In this document: piece by piece, positions 38,563-47,288 of the stretch
How positions within the stretch are numbered: position 1 is the stretch's first letter
Layout: the number at the start of each line of letters is the position of its first letter
From: VAZQ01 sp963840535
GTDB taxonomy: Bacteria > Pseudomonadota > Alphaproteobacteria > Rhizobiales > Xanthobacteraceae
Assembly (NCBI GenBank): GCA_963840535.1
Contig: CAWIZJ010000051.1
Span: 16,008-80,007 of the forward strand
DNA length: 64,000 bases
Direction: 5' to 3'
The notes under the pieces: generated by a model
Told to the model about the DNA's origin: nothing
The model's database searches: none
What the model saw: the letters and a program-made list of their open reading frames with translations, nothing else
Program-made: the position numbers and the translations under genes

Positions 38563-41500
38563 ATGCTCTCGGCGGTGAGATTCCGGATCATCCTGTGGGG
38601 ATTGGCGCAGCTGCTCAAATACGCGGCGTGGCGATATCCAGCCTTCCGGGCACGGCTGAAGGAACGCAACCTGGTCGCGCAGTTCAAGGCGCGCGACGAG
38701 GAGATCGGCCGCTGGTACGCGATCCGTGATGGCGCGTTGACATCGGGTGCGGGCCTGCGCACCGACGCCGACGTGACGCTCGCCTTCAAGAACGCCGCGC
38801 TCGGCGCCGATCTGCTGATGCCGCCGATCAACTGGCTCGATCAGATCAACGCGCAGAAGGATTTCAAGCTGACCGTCGAGGGGCCGGACGACCTCACCAA
38901 CTGGTTCGCGCAGACCGTCATGATGAGCCGGAGCGTCGGGTTCAAGATCGGCACCAGGCTCGCCGGAGGCACCACGCGCTACTGCAACATGACCAACGGC
39001 GGCCCGGTCTTCGTCTACGTCCGGGACGGCAAGATCATCCGGATGACGCCGATCGATCTCGCCGACAGCGACGGGGCTTCCTGGACCATCGAAGCGCGCG
39101 GTCTGAAGCTGACGCCGCCGCGCAAGACCACGCTGGCGCCGCACGGACAGAACGCCAAGTCGATCATCTATTCGCCCGATCGGCTGCTCTATCCGATGAA
39201 GCGCGTCGACTTCGACCCCGACGGTGAGCGCAATCCGCACAACCGCGGCAAGTCCGGCTATGTGCGCATCTCCTGGGACGAGGCGCTCGCGCTCGTCGCC
39301 GGCGAGATCAAGCGGCTCAAGCGCAGCTATGGTCCCGGGGTGATGGCGGTATCGCACGGCTCCCACCATACCTGGGGCAACATCGGCTACTATCTCTCCG
39401 CGCTGTTCCGGTTCCGCAACGCCGTCGGCTACACCCAGATCCACCACAATCCCGACAGCTGGGAGGGCTGGTACTGGGGCGCGGTGCATCACTGGGGCCA
39501 CACGCTGCGCGTCGGCCAGTCGGAGACCTACGGCACGGTCGAGGACTGTCTGCAGAACTGCGACATGATCGTGTTCTGGGCGGCGGATCCCGAGTCGACG
39601 TCGGGCTCCTACGGTGCCCAGGAAGGCACCGTGCGGCGGCAATGGCTGAAGAACCCCAAGCTCGGCATCAAGGTCGTCCACATCGATCCCTACTTCAACG
39701 CCTCGGCGCAATTCCTGCCGGGCAAGTGGCTCGCGCCCCGACCCACCACCTCGGTCGCGATGGCGATGGCGATCGCCCACGTGTGGATCAAGGAGGATCT
39801 CTACGACAAGGCCTACGTCGAGAGCCACACCATCGGCTTCGACAAGTGGAAGGCCTACCTGCTGGGCGAAGAGGACGGCATTCCGAAGACTCCGGAATGG
39901 CAGGAGCAGGAGACCGGGGTCCCGGCCAAGGACGTGCGCGCGCTGGCGCGCGAGTGGGGCAGGAAGCGCGTCTATCTGGCCCCCGGCGGCTGGGGCAACG
40001 GCCATGGCGGCGCCTGCCGCAACCAGACCGGCATCCAGTGGGCGCGGGTCATGGTGTGTCTGACCGCGATGCAGGGGCTGGGCAAGCCCGGCGTCAACAT
40101 GGGCAATCTGCAGTGGGGCTGTCCGGTCGACTTCCAGTTCTACTTCCCCGGCTACTCCGAGGGCGGCATGTCGGGTGATCTCGAAGGCACCGCGTTGCCG
40201 ATCTCGCTCTATCAGCGCATGCCGCAGCTGCCGACGCTGACCTCGACCTTCCAGCGCATTCCGCGCCTGCAGACGCCGGAAGCAATCGCCGACGGCAAGG
40301 CCGAAGGCTATCCCTGGATCGGCAAGTCGATCGAGCACCAGTTTGCCAAGTTCGCCTATCCGGCCCCCGGCCATGCGCCGGTGCGGATGATGTACAAATA
40401 CGGCGGCTCGATCCTGTCCACCATGAACAACACCAACCGATGGGTGAGGATGTACCAATCGCCGAATCTCGAGTTCGTGGTCAACCAGTCGATCTGGTTC
40501 GAGGGCGAGGCGAAGTTCGCCGATGTGATCCTGCCGGCTTGCACCAACTTCGAGCGCGTCGACATCAGCGAATGGGCCGGGCTGGGCGGCTACGGGCACC
40601 ACGGCCAGCAGCAGCTCAACCATCGCGTCATCGTGTTCCAGGCGCCGGCGATCGCACCGCTCGGCGAATCGAAGTCCGATTTCTGGATCTTCAACGAGAT
40701 CTGCAAACGGCTCGGGCTCGCCAACTATTTCTCGGAAGGCATCAACGAGATCGACTGGGTGCGGCGTCTCTACGAGGCATCCGACATGCCCAAGGTGATC
40801 TCGTGGAGCAAGTTCATCGAGCGCGGCTATTACGTCGTGCCGGCTGAAAAGGAGAAGCTGCGCGCGCCGGTGTCGTTCCGTTGGTTCTGGGAGAATCGGA
40901 AGAAGGACGTGCCGGAGGCGCAGCCGCTGCCGTCGGACTATTCCGGGGAATACCTGCACGGGCTGCAGACCCAATCGGGCAAGCTCGAATTCGAGTGCAG
41001 CAGCCTCAAGCGCTTCAACGACCCGGAGCGTCCGCCGATCGTCAAGTACGAGCCGTCATGGGAAGGGCCGCATTCCGGAGAGATGTTCCGGCGCTATCCG
41101 TTGCAGATGCTCACGCCGCATTCGAAATACTCCTTCCACACCCAGGGCGACGGCAAGGACTCGTTCCTGCTCAACATCGAGGATCATCGGGTCAAGGTCG
41201 ACGGCTACTACTACTGGATCATGCGGCTCAACGCCGAGGACGCCCATGAACGCGGCATCAGGAAGCACGATCTGGTGAAGGTGTTCAACGACCGCGGTGC
41301 CGTGATCTGTGCTGCGCTGCCGACCCAGCGACTGCCGCGCGGCGTCTGCCACGGCTACAAATCGTCTGCGGTCTACGATCCGATGGGCGAACCCGGCAAG
41401 TCGGTCGACCGGGGAGGATGCCTCAACCTGCTCACGCCCGAGCGCACGCAGACCCGCAGCACCCACTCGATCGCCGGCGCCAACTCGCTGGTGCAGGTCG

Positions 41501-41610
41501 AGCCGTGGGACGGACGCACCGAGCACATGTCGGAAACCTTCGCGCGCATGGAAAAGGATCAGGCGATGCGCGAGGCCCTCGAGGCCGCCTCGCTGGTGCC
41601 GGCCAAATGA
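38563..41610 (+). CDS. Transhydroxylase-like molybdopterin enzyme, large subunit with SCP2-like N-domain
   Basis: This 1,015-residue DMSO-reductase-superfamily enzyme binds bis-MGD. Residues about 1-124 are an extra domain resembling the SCP2 sterol-carrier fold (ADVTLAFKN, then FKLTVEGPDDLTNWFAQ). There is no N-terminal CxxCxxxC iron-sulfur motif, as in pyrogallol-phloroglucinol transhydroxylase. From memory that enzyme uses His144, Asp174, Mo-ligand Ser175 and Tyr404. Here His268 (SHHTWGN), Asp298-Ser299 (NPDSWEGW) and Tyr527 (FYFPGYS) sit at offsets of 124, 124 and 123. No Tat-type signal is seen, so it is probably cytoplasmic or membrane-attached through the hydrophobic N-terminus. GGGAGG precedes the ATG. 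The iron-sulfur partner follows. Substrate unproven; the gene is intact. Confidence 0.87.
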   Translation: MLSAVRFRIILWGLAQLLKYAAWRYPAFRARLKERNLVAQFKARDEEIGRWYAIRDGALTSGAGLRTDADVTLAFKNAALGADLLMPPINWLDQINAQKDFKLTVEGPDDLTNWFAQTVMMSRSVGFKIGTRLAGGTTRYCNMTNGGPVFVYVRDGKIIRMTPIDLADSDGASWTIEARGLKLTPPRKTTLAPHGQNAKSIIYSPDRLLYPMKRVDFDPDGERNPHNRGKSGYVRISWDEALALVAGEIKRLKRSYGPGVMAVSHGSHHTWGNIGYYLSALFRFRNAVGYTQIHHNPDSWEGWYWGAVHHWGHTLRVGQSETYGTVEDCLQNCDMIVFWAADPESTSGSYGAQEGTVRRQWLKNPKLGIKVVHIDPYFNASAQFLPGKWLAPRPTTSVAMAMAIAHVWIKEDLYDKAYVESHTIGFDKWKAYLLGEEDGIPKTPEWQEQETGVPAKDVRALAREWGRKRVYLAPGGWGNGHGGACRNQTGIQWARVMVCLTAMQGLGKPGVNMGNLQWGCPVDFQFYFPGYSEGGMSGDLEGTALPISLYQRMPQLPTLTSTFQRIPRLQTPEAIADGKAEGYPWIGKSIEHQFAKFAYPAPGHAPVRMMYKYGGSILSTMNNTNRWVRMYQSPNLEFVVNQSIWFEGEAKFADVILPACTNFERVDISEWAGLGGYGHHGQQQLNHRVIVFQAPAIAPLGESKSDFWIFNEICKRLGLANYFSEGINEIDWVRRLYEASDMPKVISWSKFIERGYYVVPAEKEKLRAPVSFRWFWENRKKDVPEAQPLPSDYSGEYLHGLQTQSGKLEFECSSLKRFNDPERPPIVKYEPSWEGPHSGEMFRRYPLQMLTPHSKYSFHTQGDGKDSFLLNIEDHRVKVDGYYYWIMRLNAEDAHERGIRKHDLVKVFNDRGAVICAALPTQRLPRGVCHGYKSSAVYDPMGEPGKSVDRGGCLNLLTPERTQTRSTHSIAGANSLVQVEPWDGRTEHMSETFARMEKDQAMREALEAASLVPAK

Positions 41611-41704
41611 CAGGGCAGGCGGGCGTCGCCGTACCGTCGCGACGCAGCTGGATCCGATGGTCGCGACGGAAGGGAGACGGAACGTTCACAGGCTGGGTAG
41701 CGTC

Positions 41705-42541
41705 ATGCAGAAATGGAACATGATCATCGACGTCGCCGAGTGCACCAATTGCAATCTGTGCACGCTCGCGACCATGGACGAATACGTGGGGAACGACTGG
41801 CCGGGCTATGCCGCTCCGATGCCGAAACACGGGCACAAGTGGATCAACATCCTGCAGAAGGAACGCGGCCAGGTGCCGATGATCGACATCGCCTATGTGC
41901 CGACCATGTGCAATCACTGCGATGACGCACCGTGCATGAGCAAGGCCGACGGCGCGATCACAAAGCGCAGCGACGGGATCGTGCTGATCGATCCCGAGAA
42001 GGCGAAGGGCCGCCGCGACCTCGTCGACGCCTGCCCCTACGGCCACATCTGGTGGAACGAGGAGCTCGGGCTTCCCCAGAACTGGCCGTTCGACGCCCAT
42101 CTCCTCGATCAGGGCTGGCGACAGACCAGGGGTCAGCAATCGTGCCCGACCGGGGCCATGCGCGCCCTCAAGGTCGAGGATGCGGAGATGGCGCGGATGG
42201 CGAGGGAAGAGGGACTCGAGGTGATCCGGCCCGAACTGGGGAGCAAGCCGCGCGTCTATTACCGCAACCTCTGGCGCTACTCGAAATGTTTCATCGGCGG
42301 CACGCTCGCGGCGGAGGTCGACGGTGTCGTCGACTGCGTCGAGGGTGCGCACCTGCGCCTCATGAAGGGCGGTACGCTGGTAGCCGATGCGACCAGCGAC
42401 AACTACGGCGACTTCAAGTTCGACCGTCTCGACGAAGGTTCGGGACGCTATCTGATCGAGATTTCCGCTCCCGGGCGCGCCAAGAAGACGATCGAGACTC
42501 GTCTCGGCGCCAGCATCAATCTCGGAGAAATTCGAGTGTAA
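41705..42541 (+). CDS. Iron-sulfur small subunit with C-terminal Ig-like domain, transhydroxylase-like
   Basis: This 278-residue ferredoxin-like partner of the upstream molybdoenzyme has Cys clusters CTNCNLC, CNHCDDAPC, CPYG, CPTG and a late Cys in YSKCFIGG, consistent with three [4Fe-4S] clusters. From about residue 205 an Ig-like/carboxypeptidase-regulatory beta domain follows (ADATSDNYGDFKFDRL). That architecture matches the beta subunit of Pelobacter transhydroxylase and is not usual for DMSO-reductase electron-transfer subunits. It starts 94 bases after the large subunit. It is intact. Confidence 0.88.
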   Translation: MQKWNMIIDVAECTNCNLCTLATMDEYVGNDWPGYAAPMPKHGHKWINILQKERGQVPMIDIAYVPTMCNHCDDAPCMSKADGAITKRSDGIVLIDPEKAKGRRDLVDACPYGHIWWNEELGLPQNWPFDAHLLDQGWRQTRGQQSCPTGAMRALKVEDAEMARMAREEGLEVIRPELGSKPRVYYRNLWRYSKCFIGGTLAAEVDGVVDCVEGAHLRLMKGGTLVADATSDNYGDFKFDRLDEGSGRYLIEISAPGRAKKTIETRLGASINLGEIRV

Positions 42542-42647
42542 CAACTCGCAGGTGCGTCGAGCACTCGCGACCCGACCCTGCGGAGCGTGCTGGGTCTCGC
42601 CTTCGGCTCGACCCTGCCGCGCACATGCTACGGCTCGTCGCCCACCC

Positions 42648-43130
42648 ATGCTGGACACTTCGACCCCGCTCTTCGTGCCGCAACTCGGCCACCTCTATCA
42701 GGCGCTGGCGCCGTGGAGCGAGGCTCTGCTGCGGGTCGGCGTGGGGCTCGCGCTGGTTCCGCACGGGCTGCGCAACACGTTCGGAATGTTCGCCGGCACC
42801 GGCGTACGCGCGCACAATCTGACCGAGCTGGCGGCGCAGCTCGACGGCGACGGCTATCGGCCCGGCCGATTCTGGGCGCCGGCGATCTCGGTGACGCAGC
42901 TTCTCGGCGGGCCGATGCTGGCGCTGGGACTGTTCACTCGCCCGGTGGCGCTCGTGATCGTCGTTTTTCTCGTCGTCGCCAACTTCGAGCGCTGGCGGGT
43001 TGGAAAGTATTTCTGGAACCAGCTCGGCCTCGAGTACACGCTGATGTGGACGCTGGCCGCGCTCTATTTCCTGGTCCACGGCGGCGGCACCATCTCGCTC
43101 GATCATCTCCTGATCGGGCGTCAGTTCTGA
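42648..43130 (+). CDS. DoxX family membrane protein downstream of molybdoenzyme
   Basis: This 160-residue DoxX-family protein has four membrane segments: LLRVGVGLALVPHGLRNTFGMF, then SVTQLLGGPMLALGLFT, VALVIVVFLVVANF, and a last ending LVHGGGTISLDH. The ATG at 42648 is chosen because it begins the conserved part; the open frame runs further upstream without a good ribosome site. Being third in line after the large and iron-sulfur subunits, it may be a membrane anchor or electron-transfer partner for the enzyme. Confidence 0.83.
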   Translation: MLDTSTPLFVPQLGHLYQALAPWSEALLRVGVGLALVPHGLRNTFGMFAGTGVRAHNLTELAAQLDGDGYRPGRFWAPAISVTQLLGGPMLALGLFTRPVALVIVVFLVVANFERWRVGKYFWNQLGLEYTLMWTLAALYFLVHGGGTISLDHLLIGRQF

Positions 43131-43232
43131 GCCGCTGCGCCCGCGGCAGCGGCTGGAACCGGCCGGGCAATTTCATTACCATGCCGCCCCATCAAGGCGG
43201 CATCGTGCGCCCGATGAGAGGAGATTCCTGCC

Positions 43233-43421
43233 GTGAACATCCGCGCCAAGGCTTCGTCAGGCACCGCGCCCGCAACCATCGCGCCGCAGGAATGGAGTGC
43301 GCGCGTCGATCTCGCCGCCGTCTACCGGCTGGTCGCTCATCACGGCTGGGACGATGTCATCTACAATCGCGGCGGGAGCGCCGACGGCCCCCGACAAGCG
43401 CCGACATTTTCCGCCCGATAA
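43233..43421 (+). pseudogene. Class II aldolase/adducin family protein, truncated after about 50 residues
   Basis: The frame starts MNIRAKASSG and carries the typical opening of class II aldolase/adducin proteins (VDLAAVYRLVAHHGWDDVIYN, normally followed by HIS/RIS). Homology stops right after IYNR near base 43370, and the frame ends 17 codons later. The rest of the gene (about 200 residues with the zinc His cluster) is not in the window. The loss coincides with the left edge of the phage-like island, so the element or a deletion has cut the gene. GAGAGGAG precedes the ATG. Confidence 0.78.
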
Positions 43422-43919
43422 CGTAAGAAACCCCACTACCATTGACTTTCTCGCCTACTGTCCCACATTGTCGGCGACACAGGCCGACAGGGCGAGACAG
43501 CCCGTTTGGCCTTCGTCCGGTTACCTGAGGTAACGGCGGAGACGACATGATGGCAAGGGAATTCGCACCGTCCGAGGCGCCGAAGGAAGCCGCGAGGACG
43601 AAAGTACGGCGGGCGAGTCAGTGGCCGGCGGGTCTTCACCGTCCGGTTCACGGGAACGGGAAGCTAGAGCTCAATGCTGCAGGCGAGCCGGAGTAACCGG
43701 TATCGCGAAGTCGTGGCTCCCTGCGCTCGCAATGCGGTCGTCTGGGCATCGAAGCGGATTCCGCTCGGCGCGCCGGCGAGGAAAGCTGGCAACTCACCTT
43801 TAAGGACACTCGTCACAGCTGCCGCTCGACACGCCGCCGCCGCGGCGGCCTTCGGGTCGAGCAGGGCGTCGATCCTAGCCCGCGCCGACCAGCTGCCTCC
43901 GGGCGGTACTTCCGCAAAA
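43422..43919. other. Island left flank with no supported gene
   Basis: About 500 bases without a convincing gene. An imperfect palindrome CCGGTTACC-TGA-GGTAACGG lies at 43517-43536 and could be an operator or recombination core. Open frames on both strands between 43620 and 43920 have mixed features. The plus-strand one runs into the integrase remnant and may hold its decayed N-terminal arm-binding domain. Confidence 0.45.
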
Positions 43920-44833
43920 GATAACACAATCGAGCACTGGTCGGCATCGTTCCTTGAGCTCCACGCCTATCGCAAGAACCGTAATTCAACGGCCGCGGCC
44001 GCCGAGCGCATCTTTAACAGGTTGGTGCTGCCGGCGCTGGCGCGGGCGCAGCGTGCAGGTCATCCGGCGTCGAGACACCATCGATCTCGTCGAGGACCTC
44101 GTCACCGATCGGCCCTACCTCGCTAATCGCACGCTCGCGGTCTTGATCAAAGTTCGATAGTTGGCTACGGGCGCGTGACATCATCGCGGTGTCTTTCACT
44201 GCCGGTGTTGAGCGTCCGCATAAGGAGCAAGCCCGCAGCCGCGTGCTCTCCGATGTCGAGCTGCGTGCGCTGCTGCTCGCGGCCAACAGCGACAATCCCT
44301 TTGATCGCGCGTTGTGGCTGCTCGCCTTGACCGGATGCCGGCGCAACGAAGTCTCGCAGATGAAGTGGAACGAGATCGATGAGGGCCGCCGGCTATGGTC
44401 GATCCCGAGTGCGCGCAGCAAAAACCACCGCGAGCATGCTGTGGCGTTCTCGACGCAGGCATGGCGCATCATCGAGGCGGATATGCCGGCTGCGACTACG
44501 TGCTGACCGCCGACGGCATGCGGCCAATTAGCGGCTGGGCGAAGCGCAAGAGCTATTTGAGCGCCAAGGCCGGCATCGATGAGGCAATTTGGAGGCTACA
44601 TGATCTTCGGCGTGGCTGTGCTGCCGGCATGCAAAAGCTCGGCATCTCCGTGCCAGTCGTCGAGGGCGCTCAACCACGTCGCGGCGAACTTCCGCGGCAT
44701 CGTCGGCGTTTATCAGACCCATGACTATGCCAACGAAGTTTGCGTCGCCTGCAGGCTCTGGGGCAACCACATCGAAGGGCTCGTTTCCGGAAAGCCGGCG
44801 AAGGTTCTACCGATCAGCGGGCGGAGGCGGTGA
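43920..44833 (+). pseudogene. Tyrosine integrase remnant with several frameshifts
   Basis: Pieces of a P4-type integrase are spread over three frames. A core-binding piece (NTIEHWSASFLELHAYRKNRNS) leads to a catalytic domain piece (SDVELRALLLAANSDNPFD, ALTGCRRNEVSQMKWNEID, which includes the first catalytic Arg). Then come HDLRRG (the HxxR motif) and ALNHVAANFRGIVGVYQTHDYANE, whose Tyr would be the nucleophile. At least three indels break the frame. It lies just inside the boundary with the truncated aldolase gene, which fits a degraded integrase of the island. Confidence 0.8.
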
Positions 44834-45141
44834 TGCCGAAGCCTATCACGCCGGCCGATCCCAAAAAAGTCTCGCTCGCTAGGGCTTACTTCCATTTCGT
44901 CGGATCTAGTCCGTCGGAGCGGCAAGCCATCATCGACCTGATGACGTTGATTCGCTCCAGAAGGCTGAAGTTGCGCGCCGGCCAGGTAAGGGAGTTCCTC
45001 CCCGGTCAAGCGCAGCCCTGCGTCAGGTATGACGAGGTAATTCCTTCAGCCGCTTTGGATGATCGTCCGGGAATGAAGTTTGATTTGGAATACTCAAGCG
45101 CAACGTGGAAGAACCCGTGCAGGCAGCGCCTGCAAGACTAG
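44833..45141 (+). CDS. Hypothetical island protein
   Basis: This is a 102-residue open frame beginning MPKPITPADPKKVSLARAYFH, whose ATG overlaps the stop of the integrase remnant (TGATG). It contains a helical stretch with SPSERQAIIDLMTLIRSRR. I do not recognise the family. Position after the integrase suggests a small island gene; the last 20 residues may be altered by an indel. Confidence 0.45.
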   Translation: MPKPITPADPKKVSLARAYFHFVGSSPSERQAIIDLMTLIRSRRLKLRAGQVREFLPGQAQPCVRYDEVIPSAALDDRPGMKFDLEYSSATWKNPCRQRLQD

Positions 45142-45180
45142 CCGCCAAGGAGCTATTTCAGCTTCGAGGAGATCACCGTC

Positions 45181-45637
45181 ATGCGCGACGAAGTCCTCGA
45201 TTTGCAGCCAGTTCCCGCAGACGCTAGCGGCGAGAGCATAGTTAAGCTCGAACAGAAGATGATAGAGCTCCAGCAGCAGTTGGCGCCCCCGGTTGAAGCT
45301 ATCGCGAAGCTTGAACAAGGAATGGCTGAACCAACAATGGTTGAAGCCAGAGGAGCTTGCTGGACTAAAACAACAGGTGGCCGAGCTTCAGCTTCGGATG
45401 ACAACTTCCGGGCCACACCCGGGCGGAGCACCCCGCAAATACGACCGCGAACAGATTTTGATTACGGGAGCCATTCTCACAGTCGTGGAGGGTCTGCCTC
45501 CCAGTTTTGAGGACTTTTACGGACGGGTTGCCAATCGCCTTGGCGACAAAATTCCGGGAGACACCCTGCTTAAACAGGTGCTTCGTCCGCTGTACCAAGC
45601 GATAAAGGCAGCCGACGCGGAGACTCCGGAAAGCTGA
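45181..45637 (+). pseudogene. Hypothetical coiled-coil island protein, frameshifted
   Basis: The first frame, from ATG 45181, encodes a coiled-coil-like stretch (SIVKLEQKMIELQQQL). Near 45300-45360 the reading moves to the next frame, with LAGLKQQVAELQLRM followed by a globular end (PRKYDREQILITGAILTVVEGLP to LRPLYQAIKAAD). The two parts together would give about 150 residues. The family is unknown to me; the end resembles small phage-island proteins of Rhizobiales. Confidence 0.55.
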
Positions 45638-45737
45638 CTGGTCAATAACTAGTTTCCGACCAGTTCGCGGCCTGACAACGTTTCAAATCGGATTAGCGTC
45701 GCGCCTGTCATCGTCAACCTAACGACAGGACGCGGCA

Positions 45738-45980
45738 ATGCCTCCGTGGCTTTCCCGGCGCCAACAGGCGAAACGTTGGAGCGTGACCAAGCGCACGGTC
45801 GAACGCTGGGGCGAGGACAAGAAGGTCGGGCTCCCTCAAGAGTACGAGGTTAACGGCCGGAAATATCGGGACCTGCCTGAGATCGAGACCTGGGAACGTG
45901 CACGCGCGGTATCCGCTGCCGCCAACCTAGCAGCGCCCCGCAACAAGTTCGTCAAAACTGATCTTTCGGGTTCTGCTTAG
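45738..45980 (+). CDS. Small HTH DNA-binding protein, excisionase-like
   Basis: This 80-residue protein has a MerR/AlpA-type winged helix: SRRQQAKRWSVTKRTVERWGEDKKVGLP followed by YEVNGRKYRDLPEIETWERAR. This is the pattern of excisionase or AlpA regulators that control integrase use in islands. It stands alone on the plus strand downstream of the integrase remnant. It appears complete. DNA-binding is well supported; the regulatory target is inferred. Confidence 0.7.
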   Translation: MPPWLSRRQQAKRWSVTKRTVERWGEDKKVGLPQEYEVNGRKYRDLPEIETWERARAVSAAANLAAPRNKFVKTDLSGSA

Positions 45981-46061
45981 CAGAACGGCGGCCCGAAGGG
46001 ACCGCCGCTTCGTGCGTCTGTGTCACCAAACGCCCTGCCAGGGGCGCGCCGGAGAATTCCG

Positions 46062-46695
46062 ATGGTTGCCGATATAAGCCGCGATACCACCTCAGTCAAC
46101 GATCTCGACACACTCGCCGCCGCCGTTCGAACTGCGCACAAGGCCGCCCAGGCGGCGTGGTCTAACGCGTTAGGCCACATGCTCGACGCCGGTGACGCCC
46201 TCCTCGAGGTTCAGAATCGGGGTGTACCGGGGAGTTGGAAACGGTGGCTGCGGGAAAACTGCTTACTCGGGGTCAGCACCGCGCAGTTGTACACGCGACT
46301 TGCTCGGCACCGCGCCGAGATCGAGGCCGCGCTACAAGAAGATCCTGAGCTCTCCCTGCGCGCGGCGCGCCGCCTGCTCGCAAAACCCAAGTCTAGAACG
46401 TCATCACCCAAGCCGCCGATCCCGACTCCTTACCGCCTGGCGCATAGCCTCAAAAACGGAGCGTACCGACGCGCTCGCCGCCATTCGGGTCGACGAGTTC
46501 TATGCGGTGATGCCGGCGAACTGGCGCGCGGAGATGGCGAATTGCGTCGCAACGCCGCGCTCGGCAGATGAGCCATTCATCAAGGCGTCCGAAATTCTCC
46601 GCCGCGCTCTCTCCCTAATGAAATCGGTGACTCAGCACCCCATCGCCAGAGACCAAACGCCGAAAGAGAAGCACTCGCCGCCCTGCGAAGGCTGA
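46062..46695 (+). pseudogene. DUF3102-like phage protein, frameshifted
   Basis: The N-terminal part (MVADISRDTTSVNDLDTLAA, then a long helical region with VPGSWKRWLRENCLLGVSTAQLYTRLARHR) fits the DUF3102 family found in phages and islands, thought to bind DNA. Near 46455 the frame changes, and the remainder continues as KTERTDALAAIRVDEFYAVMP and beyond. One or two indels are required. Bases after 46695 read REALAALRRLNIVLAGAGIDEV in another frame and may be the true C-terminus. Confidence 0.6.
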
Positions 46696-47012
46696 ACATC
46701 GTCCTCGCTGGTGCAGGCATCGACGAGGTGACGATGTCAGGGTCCACGCCAAAGAGCGCCGCCGCGCCGCTTGAATTCCCGCGCAGCTAGAGATGTCGCG
46801 GACCCCGATCCCGACCGCGACAAGGAAACGGCCCCCGCGGATCCACGCTGAGGCCGGAGGGATAGAAAACAGTGCGGTAGTTCAGATGGTGACGTACGGA
46901 CGCCCACACGCTGCTGCGCGCGTTTAATAACTGACAACACCGTGGTGCCGCTCGCGCCACGCGCGGGCGGTGCCGTGCTCGGCCACATTGAGTTTGGGGT
47001 CTTCGTGCACCG
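46696..47012. other. Gap with no supported gene
   Basis: About 320 bases. The first 90 may hold the frameshifted end of the DUF3102-like gene. The rest has no frame with family resemblance and no clear structural element. Confidence 0.4.
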
Positions 47013-47282
47013 ATGAACGCCTGCTGTCCAACTTGTCATCAGACGATCGGCACCGTGCGTCTCGGTGTGAGGTTGACGCCGCTAAAAGCTGCGCTGGTCG
47101 ACGCGATCAAACGTAGCGGTGACGTCGGTATCACGAGCGACGAGCTCGTCTATTCGCTCTGGGAACGTGCCATGACGCGGGACACCGTCAAGGCGCATAT
47201 CTCGCAGATCAACTCGCTGCTCGAAGAGACCGATTGGGTCATCTTCAGCGATCGCCGCCGTTGGTACCTGCAGCGGAGGTGA
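47013..47282 (+). CDS. Winged-helix DNA-binding phage protein
   Basis: This 89-residue protein begins with a short Cys-containing head (MNACCPTCHQ) followed by a winged-helix domain: TPLKAALVDAIKRSGDVGITSDELVYSLW, recognition helix DTVKAHISQINSLLEE, and wing WVIFSDRRRWYLQRR. This matches OmpR/PhoB-like C-terminal wHTH proteins often encoded in Rhizobiales prophages. It leads a tightly spaced run of replication and recombination genes (gaps of 6 and -4 bases), so it may regulate them. Confidence 0.72.
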   Translation: MNACCPTCHQTIGTVRLGVRLTPLKAALVDAIKRSGDVGITSDELVYSLWERAMTRDTVKAHISQINSLLEETDWVIFSDRRRWYLQRR

Positions 47283-47288
47283 CCATGA

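Noticed and set aside
37339..40974. A 1,211-codon open frame on the minus strand
   Set aside because: It is antisense to the TctC-like gene and the molybdoenzyme large subunit, both with clear domains. Long antisense frames are common in GC-rich codon-biased DNA, and its translation shows no domain.
43664..43927. An 87-codon minus-strand frame near the integrase remnant
   Set aside because: It is Ala-rich without a family match and overlaps the probable decayed N-terminus of the plus-strand integrase.
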